A DNA stretch of 64,000 bases from Thozetella sp. PMI_491 (Eukaryota; Ascomycota; Sordariomycetes; Chaetosphaeriales; Chaetosphaeriaceae). Of this stretch, positions 47,876 to 60,431 are shown in pieces (positions within the stretch are counted from its first letter, which is position 1; every line of letters begins with the position of its first letter). Under the pieces are notes generated by a model. It made no database searches. It worked only from the letters and a program-made list of their open reading frames with translations, and was not told the origin of the DNA. The position numbers were made by a program, and so were the translations under genes. The stretch spans positions 212,142-276,141 of the forward strand of contig MU270094.1 of the NCBI GenBank assembly GCA_021432635.1. The letters are read 5' to 3'.

Positions 47876-49201
47876 AGATCTGAAAGGGGAATGATCTAGG
47901 CCAAACGGCACACTTGCCTACCATCCACGAGGGTTTCTTCGAGTACCGTCTATCAATCTGGCCTCAAGAGGCACGCCACCTTATTTGACCAAGGCAGGCC
48001 AATCTATCTTTGTACGACAGTAGACGCAGGTGGGGGATGGGAGCATGCACAAGACAAGTGCCTACCTCGACGCAGTAGAGTTGGAGCCTGGCATGCAGCG
48101 CATTTTACCTCAGCCTCTCACGATCCTGCCCATCATGCCCATTATTCTCCCATGTGCCTATAGGCCAAGTTTCGCTGGATAGATATGCTCCGCAGCGGTA
48201 CGGTCACCAGGGCAGGTCCAGCAGGCTCTGCCCCAAGCCAGACGCATCACTCATCACTCGTAGGCTGCGCGCTCTCTCCATGTTAGGCGTCATTCAGTGG
48301 CCAGCTGCCTGGACCATTGATGATGGCCCTGGCACCCTCGGCCCTGGGCCTCCACATGTATGGCCTGGAGAAGGCACCTTGATGGGCCACCGTGCTGCTT
48401 CACTTGACCTTGATAACCTGCACCTCTCCACTACGCTGTCGATTGTTTGCACAGGGGCAGGATCTTTGTCCTGGGAGCTTCCCTAGCATGATATGGTGTG
48501 GCTGTAATCCGGGTGCCTTCGTATTCACGGGTCTACTTGGTTAGACCAACGAGCCTAACCGAGACGGGAATTGGCTAGCATTATTAGTGTATCATCTGAA
48601 GTGCCGACTTGCTCAATTGTCAAGGGATGAGAACATGACCCTTGCCTTTGAGATAATATTGCGGAACTGTAACTGCCCGCCGCTCTCATCCCCTCGCTTT
48701 ATAATACCGGGGAAGGTGACGCAGCAAATCTCTCGCTCAGACAGGCCATCTTCGTCCTCGCCGCCGATGTCCTCCATGGTGGCCGGATCGAACATCAGGC
48801 CATCGAAAGTGACAAGAGGAATGGAACCAAGTCAGGCGCACTACAAGGCTCTCGGTCGACCTCCGCGCTGTAATCAAACCAAGGCACAGAGCAATAGGGG
48901 AGTGACGCGGGCCCTGCCGCTTTTACTAGTGGGGAGCTCTGTGTGCCTCTCCCGTCCCTTCACCAAGCCATGGTCGAGCTATGATGCAAGGGACCTCCCA
49001 CTGGTCTCTATCACTCTTTCTAGAAGTCTCTGACAAGCACCCTCTGCTTTGCCGGCTCGACTTCCTCGGGGACCCCTGATGAAACCAACAATTTCAAAAA
49101 AAAAAAAAAATGGAAAAAAGAAGAGGAGGATTTAGGGGGGAAATCATTCGAACTCGAGGCGACGAGACATCCTGAAATGATGATGGCCCTCCACCATTGA
49201 G

Positions 49202-49340
49202 TTTTTTTTTTTTTTTTTCTACCTGATTTCGATGGGAAAAGGAGGCAAATGTAGCCAGCGACTGATTGGCCGAGATGGGTCTCGAGCCTGCGAGAGGCCG
49301 CTGCTGGCTTATCACGAGTGCTCCATTCGGCTAGTAGGCT
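49202..49340 (-). mobile_element. Possible degenerate tRNA-derived (SINE-like) relic with A-tail
   Basis: On the minus strand a box-A-like TAGCCGAATGG (49333-49323) and a box-B-like GGCTCGAGACC (49288-49278) are spaced 45 nt apart, as in tRNA genes. A run of 17 A follows about 44 nt after the head. The acceptor, D and anticodon stems do not pair, so this is not a working tRNA gene. The order head, body, A-tail recalls a short SINE, but I find no target-site duplication. It could be chance. Confidence 0.2.
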
Positions 49341-50058
49341 TCGCTTAAAATGACGGCACTAGCTCAACTCCGGCATGTTGGTAGGGGTTATTTTAAAAGT
49401 TGTACCCTTGTGATCCCCATTCTCCTCACCGGCCGCCAGAAACTTGTTCATGTGTCACTCTCGACGGAATCACCAAGGCACGCCATCCTAATCCGCCTGC
49501 TTGGTCCCTTGGGCGGAATCGAGAAAGCCGAGGCGTGCAATTTCCAGACCACACCGAGACGGCTTTTGGGCGCCCTCTGCCTTGCTCCGCTCGATTTGCA
49601 TTCGGGCAAATGACAGGCTTCGCCTCGCGAACCTCGACCGCGATCTAGCTCCGTCCCCTGATCTCGAACCTGCCCGCTGCAGCTTGGCTCGGTGCGCCTT
49701 TGTGCGCCATCAAGCTGTCGTTCAGCTCGCGAGGTACCCTGCGGCCTCCATCCGATCCTGACCCCGTGCTTGCCACCCCTTATGCCGGCAGCAGTTTAGA
49801 TGTAAGTCTCGTCATACGTCTGTCTGCCGTGTATCTGTATTGTCTCTGGGCCTACACCAGTCCTGCGTCCTCCTTGGCCGGCCGGATTTGTGAGGCTGCG
49901 AAGGCACCTACGCGTGCAGAGCGCGGACGGCTTAACCGACAAAATTCCTCGTCGCTGCCACGCAACCTCTTGCCTTTCACCCGCTTGCTCTTTCCCACGC
50001 GCCTTGCTCTCGCTTCCGACGAATCCGTCCTTCCCGGAACCTATGGCACACTGCTGAC

Positions 50059-53000
50059 ATGCTCCGTCGACTAGTGTCTCTAGGCCATTCGGCCTCGGAA
50101 GACCTCGACCCCGATCCCATGTCTCCCTCCCCCGGGGATGAAGCCCATACGGCCGACGCCAAAGGCCCCGGAGGGCTCGCCAGCGTCCTCAGAGGACTGA
50201 CCGGTTCCAAATCCAAATCCCCGCCTCTCCAATCCCCTCCGCAGCAACAAGCCCTCGCCCCCTCCTTGACCACGACGACAGCTTCTGCGCCCTCTGCTGC
50301 CGAGCCCAATATCACCGCCGCCGCCGCCCTGCGCGGCCTGCCGCAGGATCAGCTGGAATGGCTGGAGCAGCTTCGGTCCGGTTCTCTGAGCGAACGCATT
50401 GCTGCGGCAAGCTCGCTGCGATGTGCCATCGCCGACTATCCTCTGAATCCGGTGCGTTGGAGACCATATACGGGGGGCAAGCTCAGAAGGAGCCCGGGTG
50501 GTGGAATGCTGACAGACGAAATAGGTTCTCGAGATCTGGGACGCCGGAAAAGATCTGATTGAAGCCTCCAAGCCGCCCCATGCTCGGGCCGCCGGGTGGG
50601 AGCTGCTTACGGAATGCGTGAAATACACGTCCTCGACCGACCTCGAGCGAAGGGAATACTTTCAGACACTCACAGCCGCTGCCAGCCCCGAAGACTTCCA
50701 TCTCCAGCTTGCGGCACTCGAAGACTTGACAAACCATGGGCGCAATGTAGCGGGGATATATTACGAAATATTTCCGCTTGTCACGACCTGGCTCGAGGAA
50801 GCGTACGATGCCGTTAGCAGCGCAAGGAAGTTCGCGGCCCGTACGAGCGGCAAATCCAAGGGCAAGGCAAGTGCTTCCGGGGAGGAAAAGAACCTTTCCA
50901 ACCTCTTCAACTTCGTCAAGCACGTCATCAAGTTCAACTTCAAGTTTGCCTCGGACAAGGTCGTAGCGGATCTGATAGACACCCTGCTGAGAATATGCAT
51001 GAACACGATTGTGGAGGACGACTTGGCAGCCTGCATCAGCGTCATCGATACCCTCGTTACCTTTGGCGCTATTCCTAACGAGAAGCTCAAGGACTGTGTG
51101 ACCGTGTTGAGTTCCATACATTTCTTAGTTCTCAACTTGCAGAAGGACGCCTGGCACACGCTCGGTAACATTTGCAAGTCTCACCATGGCCAATCTACGG
51201 TTCGAGTGCTGTTGGATGTGCTCCGGAACTGCGCGCCGATTGTATCGAAAGCCAAGGACGAGAAGACGAAGCGGGCGGCGAGAGAAGTCAATGGCACCTT
51301 GTCTATACTTCGGAAGCTCATGTCTAAGTCGGTGGAGAAGGGATATCCCTCGGTTCCCCTGGCACTGCTCATTGATGGGCTTGTCAATGTCTCCAAACAT
51401 CAGGTCCGGAAGATCTCAACAGGAATATTGAAGCTGCTGAATTCTCTATTCGATGGCACTGAAGGCAGGACCAATCCGGCGATCTCAGACGAGCACTGGG
51501 GAGCCATTCTCGACGTGGCTGCTCAGTGCGCCGCCAACAGGTCTAACTTGCCAACCACTGATTCAGAGCTCTCGATGAAGCCACACTCAAGCAAGGATGA
51601 TCGCGAGACAGAGGACAACGTGGAATACCAGGTGAAGCAGCTGGTTGGGCGGATCGAGTTCTTGCTGAGACATTGGGGGCCAGGGCTGATGCAACGGAAC
51701 GAGTGCCTAGAGTTCCTAGTCAAGGTCCAGCCCGTCCTACCCGACTCCGCAGCCTCTCTAGTGCTCGATTACTTCAAAGAGAACAGGAGCTGCTATCCAC
51801 CTGATACGGAGTGGCAACAGAACCTTACCATCGTTCTTGACAAGTTCTACCTCGATGGACACCGGCAGTCGCACACTCGCTTGCAGGCTTTGACCATGGT
51901 AACAGAGGTCTACGGGTTTCTCCGCCTAGTAGAATCGATGGTGGGACCGGATTCTATCGACAAGATTGTTCGCAGCACACTTGCCGGCATGTCTGCCGAA
52001 AATGACACTTTGGTTCTACAGGAGACAGTGTCCTTTCTCGCTTCTGTCGCCGAATCTGCCGACTCGGACCTGTTCGAACTGATTCTCGAGTCCCTCAAAG
52101 GCGTCATCGCCAGGGAGAGAGCGAAGGCATCAGCCTCTCCACCTATCATGGAAATCATGGGCTCTCCCGATAGCTTTGCCCAGTCAGGCTGTGCACCTAC
52201 CCAGAGTCTCTCAAACGTGGTGACAAGGGGTTTTACCCAAGTATTTTTGCGTACACTGAATAAGGACGCGGCTAAGGCGGTCAAGACGTTCCAGGCTCTT
52301 GTCCACATTGCCAGATCGAATTTCTGCCAGACCGATGCCCGCCTCGCGGCGATGAAGCTGCTCTTCCGGCTTAGGGCGGACGCAGAGAATCGAATTTACG
52401 TAACCACGTGTGTTGGGTCAGAGAGCCTAGCAGCTTCTTTATACCGGACCGAAGCTTCTCTCGCCCGAAAGCTGGCAGATGACGCCGCTCAGCCACCACG
52501 GCTGTCTAGAACAGCGGAACCGAATGGAACCTCGTCTCGGCCGACCCGGGGAATCTCATTCACTCAAGGACAAGCAGGAGATAGGGTATTACCAATGAGG
52601 GGCGCTTCGGCTTCATCTAGGGTGCCTTTGAACACCCAACGCCTCTGGTCGCTGCCAGATGCAGGCGCGCTCCCGGAAGAGCCACCGGCCCAGCCTAGCC
52701 ATCTGCTCTTCTCCCACATCGAAGGGACGAGTGCGAACGACTTGCCGGGAGAAGCCTCGCTCTTGAACATAGGATCTTGGTACGAGGCGCTGCTCAGTCT
52801 ATTCCACCAAGGCTGCGATTGGGAAGTATTCAGCTTCGTTCTAGTCCACCTCCCAGCTCAACTCAGCAACCACCCTGTCATGGCCGCCGCTGTTCCTCAG
52901 ATCCAGGAACTCCGCCGTGTCATCTGTGAGATGATTCGAATGAACACTTTCCAAGAGCCGCCGTCCTCAACGGGCCTTCGCCGCCCCGATGTTGCCCACT

Positions 53001-55063
53001 GCCTGTTCAACTCCTTAACTATGGTTCTCAGCTACCGGCGATGCTTCCAGAAGAGTGACGAAGACGAGATCGTGCGTACTTTCATGCACGGCATTACGGA
53101 CAGGAACGCCAAGACATGCATTCATGCCTTGTCCGTGTGCTGCCACGAGTTGCCGCTGTCCATCAGCAAGTCTTTGGTCACCATCCTGCAAAAGATGTCC
53201 CAAGTCATCACGCAGCCGTTTGTTGCCATGCACATTCTCGAATTCCTGGCGTGCCTCAGCCGGCTGCACTCACTCTACTCCAACTTTCGAGATGATGAGT
53301 ACCGCATCGTCTTCGCCATCTGCTTCCGCTACCTTCAATATGTCCGGGATAGGAAACGCTCCATGCGTGGCAGTCATGCCAGCGAACCCTCGACCCCGAG
53401 CGTCAGCACTGCTAACCACTCGGATGCTGTAGGACAGCAGGCGAGCGTGACCGATGACCTGCCCGAGTACGTGTACGCGCTAGCCTACCATGTCATCACC
53501 TTCTGGTTCCTTGCCGTCAAGATGCCCGAACGGCCAAATCACATCGGATGGATAGCCAAAAACTTGTTCACAGACGTTGACGGCAGCGTCAGCAACGAGG
53601 AGCAGGCACAGATCACACTCGATTTCATGCAACGGGTGGCTTTCAGCGATGCCAGCGACTCGGTGGAGGATCCTCTGTTCAATGAGCAGAATTTTGGCGA
53701 AATACAACGAAAGAGATGGATCATTGGCAACAGCATCGTCACCATCAAGCAGGCCAAAGAGTCGGGTTGGGCCGAAGTGGTGAGACGTTACCCGTCCGGC
53801 ATATCTGCGTTCACCGTCAACTCTAAGTCCGCGCCGATGGCCGGCCGGCTCTCGCAAGGCACCGATGCAGCAGCCTTAGATGGCCACTTGCAGTCTGGCA
53901 CCACGACGTTTCCCAGTCACCTTTTGATGCAGCTTCTTGCACCAATCCCCCAAGTCTACGACCCTGCCATCCGCCCCATCCCACTTCCGGACGAGGAAGC
54001 GGTAGAGCGAGCGGTGCGTCTGTTTGATCGCAGTTCCACTGTGGACGGGCACAAAGTCGGCGTAATCTACATCAAAGACGGCCAGACCAAGGAAGCAGAG
54101 ATTCTCGCAAACACCATTGGCGGACCAGACTATCTCGAATTCCTCAGGGGCTTGGGTACGCTAACAAGACTCAAGGGGGCCACGTTCAACACGCAGGGTC
54201 TGGACCGAGAATATGACACGGACGGCCAGTACACATTTTGCTGGCGTGATAGAGTCACGGAGATCGTGTTCCACGTTACGACGCAGATGCCCACGAATCT
54301 GGAGCGAGACGCGCAGTGCATCATGAAGAAGCGTCATATCGGCAACGACTTCGTTAATATCATCTTCAACGACTCGGGACTGCCGTTTGATTTCAACACC
54401 TTCCCATCCGAGTTCAATTACGTGAACATAGTCATTACGCCCAAGCCGCGTTATGGCTTCCGCGCGGTGCGTGACATGGCTGGCGCATGGAAAGGGGAGG
54501 GTGCTTCTCAGTCGCCCTTCTTCATGGTCCAGCTCATGAGCAAACCTGGATTCCCTGAGATCTCGCCTGCCGCCGAGCCAAAGATGGTTAGCCTGAAAGC
54601 ACTGCCCAGCTTCGTGCGGCTGCTGGCGCTCAATGCTTCCGTCTTCTCGCACGTGTGGGCGGACCGCGAGGGAGGAGAACACGTATCTTCGTGGAGGAAC
54701 CGGCTGCGCGAGATCAACAGACTTCGTGAACGTTACGGCCCGAAGATGGCGCCAGCTCCTTCCCCTCCGCCCAGCTCTCTGGGCGGTGCACTGGGGACGC
54801 CTGGCACGGGCCTGACAATAAGTCAGATGACGCAGGCGCAGATCGCGCAGAGCGATGGCTCGCGATCGACCAGCAGTGTACGGGACAGCTTCAGCAGCCT
54901 GCGGAGGTCATCTGTTGCGACCTTCTTCACCAGCGCGAGCACAGAGCAAACGTCGCATCGCTCCTCGATGCTCTCGACAGCCACCACGGACAACACGGAA
55001 ATTTTACCCACGTATGGAGTCGACGCAGTGGTGGACTCTGTCGACTTCTCCAAGTGGGCCTAA
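50059..55063 (+). CDS. tsc2: Tuberin (TSC2) homologue, Rheb GTPase-activating protein
   Basis: Two exons (50059-50451 and 50525-55063; 73-nt intron, phase 0) encode 1643 residues. Tuberin with hamartin switches off Rheb and so restrains TORC1; in fungi it also affects amino-acid uptake. A disordered head (1-90) is followed by a long HEAT-like tuberin N-terminal region (about 90-600) and the central tuberin domain around NHIGWIAKNLFTDVDGS (about 1135-1150). The RapGAP domain lies at about 1300-1490, from HKVGVIYIKDGQ to FVRLLALNASVFSHVW. The catalytic block HIGNDFVNIIFNDSG carries the Asn that acts as the GAP 'thumb' in this family. The Ser/Thr-rich tail ends DSVDFSKWA. The first ATG lies directly below a C/T-rich leader. 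The second exon of 4.5 kb is the longest uninterrupted coding stretch in the window. Confidence 0.95.
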
Positions 55064-58000
55064 TGTACTGTATGTACAAGTGTCTTTGTCTGGAATCGGA
55101 ACGGAGACGGGCAACTGTCCATTAGCGGGCGAAAGCGGCCAAAAACAACACAAAGCAAAACAAAGCAGCTAAGGTGCGAGCCTGGACGAGAGAGATTGCG
55201 CGTCTGCGGGTGAGGCCGTGTGTAACGACTCTTGATGGCGTACGCGGGAACGGATTATTGGGGGTTTATGGATATACCACAAAAGTTACTGCTTCGATTT
55301 CTTCTACTCCTTCTCTTCTAATTCTTGTCCCCCCCTCTTTGTGGTCGATGGGTACATGATGGCCTGCCTGCCCCCTTGTTACATTGTCTCGATAGATAGC
55401 TGTTGACATACTCCCCGCTGGCCACGGCGGCGACCAGCCGAAAAAAAGCATCATTTCCCTTTCCATGGCCAGATTGCCCTACATGTTCGCACCGAAAAAC
55501 GGAGACCCCAATCAAGCCCGAGGTCCGACGGCCATGCACCGGGTGCCATGGGCGAGGCTCTCGCCCCAGCGTCCCCGGCGACCCTGCAATACTAGAGACG
55601 CCCTCGCACAACCCCGGTGGCCCGTATGGTGCTGCCACAGCAGCAGCACCAGTCGGAGCAGTAGCTGCGTTCCTCCCGCGAGGTAATCCTCATCCCTACA
55701 AACGTCGTAACTGTGCACGTGAGCAGCTGGATAGCTGCATGACTGGTTTGTTATGGGGCTCGTACGCACTGTCAGATGGGCGGACAGCAACGGCGCCGAC
55801 ACCACCGATTGCGGCCATGGGGCGGGCCCAGCAACATGCACTCGGGCATGGTGCGCATCTTACTCGCCTTTTGATTGCGGCGTTTATTGCGGCGCATGGT
55901 AAGCACCTGACAAACCACCTGAGCGAAGCAACGGTCGCACAGAGGCACACACACTCCGCTCCAAGATGACAGTGGCATATCGTATGCTGCGATATAGCGG
56001 CAATTTCCTACTCTTACGTACTGCCATGTCACGAAGCCATGCATGCGGCCCTGATAGCGGTCGGCCGGTCGCCGTGGAGGCCATGCACAATCTAGATATG
56101 GTGATATTTTTCCCTCAACTGGCGGCCCAATACGACACCATCCCGTCTCCTGATCCGGTCTCCCGCCCGTCGCTTCTAGCCTGCAGGGCCAAGAATGGCA
56201 TCCCCGGCCTATCCCCCCCCTCCTCTTCCCCTCTCTTTTCCTGTGTGGTGCTCTGGCGAGGGCCCGCGGTCCTGTGTGTCCTGTGGACTTGAGGCAAGAG
56301 CCCCCTAGTCGGCTGGGTCTTGGCGCTTAGGGGGCGGGATGCAGCCCGGGTGCACGAGGGTTGGATGTCGTAGTATAGCCGCTGACCTCTGCTCAACTCT
56401 GTAACAAATCACATATTCAGCGGCCCCAAGGCCCCTCTTTTTCCTGCGCGTCCGCGCGTTTGCGTTGGCGCGGGGGCTGCTGGGTGGCCTTCCGCCCAAG
56501 CTGCAACTGGGGATGGCAAGGCGAGGGAGGGTAACACGCATCAGCTTCATCCGTGGTCCAGCAGATTGCCCGGTCGAGCTTCCAGCAACGCTATTTGGCC
56601 GGGAGGGGCGAACCCGACTATCTTTTCATCCTCGGCCGGCATATCTCGGTATGGAAACAAGTTTTCCGTGCTCACCTCCGTCCCGCCTCGTGAAAAAAGC
56701 CAAGGGAGGACCACAGTAGAGCATCATTCTCCGTGGCTGTCTCCAAAGTAGATGAATAGAGAGTGTGCGCGAGGTGAGGCTAGCGTCTCACCACCACCCC
56801 TCCCTCCCCCCCTCCGCCCTGTGTTCGTGTTGCACTACCCTGGACGCAGTGGATCATGGCGGAAGACGGGTAGCCGAATCGTGGACAAGGAGCGGCCGTA
56901 AGGTGCAGCATGCTTCCTAAGCGGTCGACAGGCTTCATGCCGGCCTGCGGCGAGGTGTCTGGGGGCCGTAGGGAGGCAACAGACAGATGCAACTAGGTGC
57001 GGACCTAGGTAGAGAGCAACAATCGGTAGTCGGAGATGCAGGGCTCGCAACGCAGGCAGTAGGAATGATGACCACCTACATCGCCCACTGGTGTCCAGAG
57101 GAGATAATTGTGGCCGGTAAAAGTCTCGCTCAAAGCCAGCGACCTAGGTAACACAATGCCTAAGCCGGCTCACCGCCCGTCCAATGACGCGAGCATCCTT
57201 GCCCTACGTGGTGGGGGTCCCGCTGAGCCCTGCCTTGGGGGGAAGGGGGTTTGCTGCCGACGTGCTCGTCTTCGTACTCGGTGCGCCCCCCGTGGTCGAG
57301 GAATTTGAAGGGAAAGGGCATGCATGCGAGGGGCTGCACTTACTACTCACCCGGGTCCTTCTCCGGAACCAAAGGTGCGTTGGGCATGCAGCGGGCACGG
57401 TAGTCATATCTAGATGCATGCCTGCAGGGAAGAAAGTTACCGGCACCATCTTATCAGAAGATCAACGCGAGATGGAAAGGAAAGAAGCGGCTTGGGGGGG
57501 GGGGCGGTTCTCGCGATGATGCAGGAGCCCGCTGCGGCTTCCTGCAGTTCACAAGGGGGCGGGGGCTTTCGATATTGGAAAGAAATGCCGATCCGCTCGG
57601 AGCATATCTCTAAAGATCAGATTCCATGACAACAGTGTTTTGTAAGGTCTTATACAGCACATGTCACCTTGCTGTGCATTCCTCGAGTCTCACGAGCCCA
57701 CCCGGCAGCCGACATCTCCGCCAACACGGGATAGGAAGGATGTCTTGTTTCTCTGCGGGAAGGAAATAAGGAATGAGAGCGGAAGGAGCAAGAGCCGGGG
57801 GGAGGGGGGGTTCGGTGCACAAAGGAAAACAGAATACTGAATCACACCCAAGGGTCGCACCAGGACAAGTCTTGAGCTCAAATCCGATCTCGTATCTGCC
57901 ATGTGTAGGTAAGCAATCAAGCAGAGATTGGCACTGGAGGTAGCACAACGCGTATGCAAGGCGAGCAAAACGGCGGGGGTACTATCGCCGCCGCGTCAAA

Positions 58001-60431
58001 TAGCTCGCTGCCGGAAGCTGTTACCCCCGCCGCTGTTGAGGTCGCACAAGGGCTTGACGCCTCCATGGCATGATGGTCTGCTTTGTCTTTGGAGTCTCGG
58101 GTAAAAGGTTCTTACCACCGGAACAGGCAGAATGGTCGAAAAAGGCGGGACTAGTGCGTGCCCGCCCCTGTGCGGGAATAACATAAACAATCGCTGTTGC
58201 TCCCTGAATCTGGATACCACCGGCTTTTTTAGATGTAAACGAGCAGCGGCAACGATGCAACCTTGGTGTGGTACCTGCTCGTTGTTGTACAGTACATACG
58301 TACGAGAAGCCTTCCAGAAGACCTCGGCATGTAAGGTACCGGAGCAGAGGTGGCCGCGGCGGCGGCGGCACAGTTGATTTCATGATTATGACTGTGCCGG
58401 TGGTGATGATGATGACCATGATGCTGCCGGCGCCACTGCTGGCAGAGGCTCGTCAAGACATTGGGCTGACGATCACGGCAAAGAGTCCGAAGCCTTCCGT
58501 CGTGCGCCCTCGGCAAGAGAGGCTGCCGTATTTGACGTATTTCAAGAAGCACACCACACGCGCATGCATTTGATAGATCACCTTCAGTTGGTGCTCCACA
58601 TCCGCTGCGGTTGCATCGTGGATGATGACCTGGGGCCGGTTGAGCGCTTCGCTTATCCTCTGGCTCGACGAAGCTGCGCAGAAGCACGACGCAGGTCTCA
58701 TGTGACCGCCTGGGCAGTAAGCCACCCGGCAGGGATCTCCCATCCGCTAAAAAACTACCACGCGGGAGACCGCCTGTCGTTGTCGTCCGCCATGTCTTAG
58801 GCCTTCCGGTGCGTTGGTGTCAGTCCAAGAGGCGTCTGTGATTCGCCCTACGAAGGCTTGGCGCGGTCCGGAGCGGTGTCTCGCAACCAGCTGCCCGTTG
58901 GAAACCCCTCCCCCTGGTGACGACAACCGCCCCGCAACGACCCGAGTCCCGGCGGAGTGGAACGATCCACCTTTTGGGGCCGGGGGAGGCTCAAAAGACA
59001 GGGCACATGAGCGCGCGATGGAGACCGGCCAGGTGTCAAATTTAGCTTGAGTATTTTTAGCATAGAAGGCTAAGCCGACGGCGCACAAATCCCCGATGTA
59101 CGGGACTTGCTAGGACAAACGGCTCCGGAGGCACGTCAGAGACGGGACCGGTGTCGCTGTGTAGCCCGGGGCGGCGGGAAGAGGGGACCAGGAAGGCGGG
59201 CAGGGGGTTTGTGTGTGTGACAAGAGCGGCTAAGGGTAAAGAGCCCCCTTTAAGGATCGCATGCCGATGCTGATGGTGGGCTTAGCGCTCCCGACAAGGC
59301 ATGGCTCGACCCGCGAGCATGGATGGCGAGGATCACGGTCGCCAAACTTGGGCATCGAGGGACGGCGACGCCGCAGCACGCTCCTGCTGCATGCACCACG
59401 GGAGGATTTGGCATGGGCAAAATGGGAGCGAGCAGTAACCTTGGAAGGATCAACTAGCACTTCCAACCGACAATTGCATGATTGCTAAGCGCTTCGGGGT
59501 TGGCGATGAGGAAGGAGCGAGGTGAAGGATATTAATTAGGTAGGTAGCTAGGTAGGGAAGGCGCCTTGGCAAGCCTCAGTGGAGACCGAAGGCTCGAGGA
59601 TGGGCTGCGACGCCGTCTCCCCGAGCAGGCCTGACTCTGTGCCCCCGAGGCGAAGCAGGAAAGAAGAAGCGAGCGACTTGGGCTCATGAGTTCCGCCTTC
59701 CGCCTTCCGCCTTCCCGGGTCTATATGCAAGCATAATTACGTACAGGAGCATGTCGTCGTAATCCTCCTTTCGCAACTCGAAATCACAATCTCGTGTGTC
59801 CTGCGCTTCCTAGTTTGCCAATGCTCACACGTCTCGTGTGAGGCTGGGGCATGGCCCATTCGTTGAATAGCGCTCCTGATCCTTGGATATGGCGCGGGCA
59901 GGCGACAACGGATCTGTCGTGGAAGCAAGGCCGTCGTGAACAACACGCTTGGCCCTCTTGGGTGTAAGGCCTGTTAAGATAAAGCAATCTCGTGTAAATG
60001 GGTGTCAGACTGCCTAGGGCAATGCGGGCCCTCGTTGGCCGCATAGGCTTCTTCATGCCGAGGTGGGTCAGGGCTGCAGCGCGTGGGCCGTGGGCAGCAT
60101 TGGCCTCTGGCTTATGCCGCCTCTCGCCGCAAATCGTCTTGCAGCTTGCGGGGGAGGCATGACGATCCATCGGATCCGAACCACCCGCCCACGCTTCGGG
60201 GCAAGCCGCTTGGCTGGCAGTCGGGCACCAGCGAAGCTGTGATATCTCCGACTAAAAGGGGGGGAAGGACCATTTTGGATTAGCACCCTCAGAGCTAGAG
60301 CCTCTTGTGCCGCACAGGCGGGTGCCGAACGCCGAGTGTCAATCCGAAATCGTGCGCCAAGAGAAGGCTAACGGATGCGCCTGACGGAAAACACCCCCTT
60401 CGCAGAAACAAAGGAAAAGATGCTAGATTGC
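55064..60431. other. 5.4-kb gene-poor interval between TSC2 and the GNAT gene
   Basis: The flanking genes converge, so the two 3' ends account for only part of it. Frames such as 55403-55969 and 58021-58687 have no recognisable domain. The interval contains AGGTAGG/CCTAGGT words near 56995-57015, 57142 and 59536-59557, a triple TTCCGCC near 59694-59715, and G/C homopolymers. No transposon ends, polymerase fragments or RNA genes were seen. Confidence 0.55.

Larger units (their letters stand above)
47463..50058. other. Divergent intergenic region, Cse1 / TSC2
   Basis: These 2.6 kb hold both promoters. Inside are a 10-bp triplicate (47846-47875), an A15 run (49096-49110) and a T17 run (49202-49218) flanking about 90 bp, and a degenerate tRNA-like stretch on the minus strand at about 49262-49340. 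The region from about 49700 to 50058 is a C/T-rich leader of TSC2. No protein gene is seen. Confidence 0.6.

Noticed and set aside
49262-49340. tRNA gene on the minus strand
   Set aside because: Box-like sequences are present at the right spacing, but acceptor, D, anticodon and T stems do not pair properly; kept only as a possible relic.
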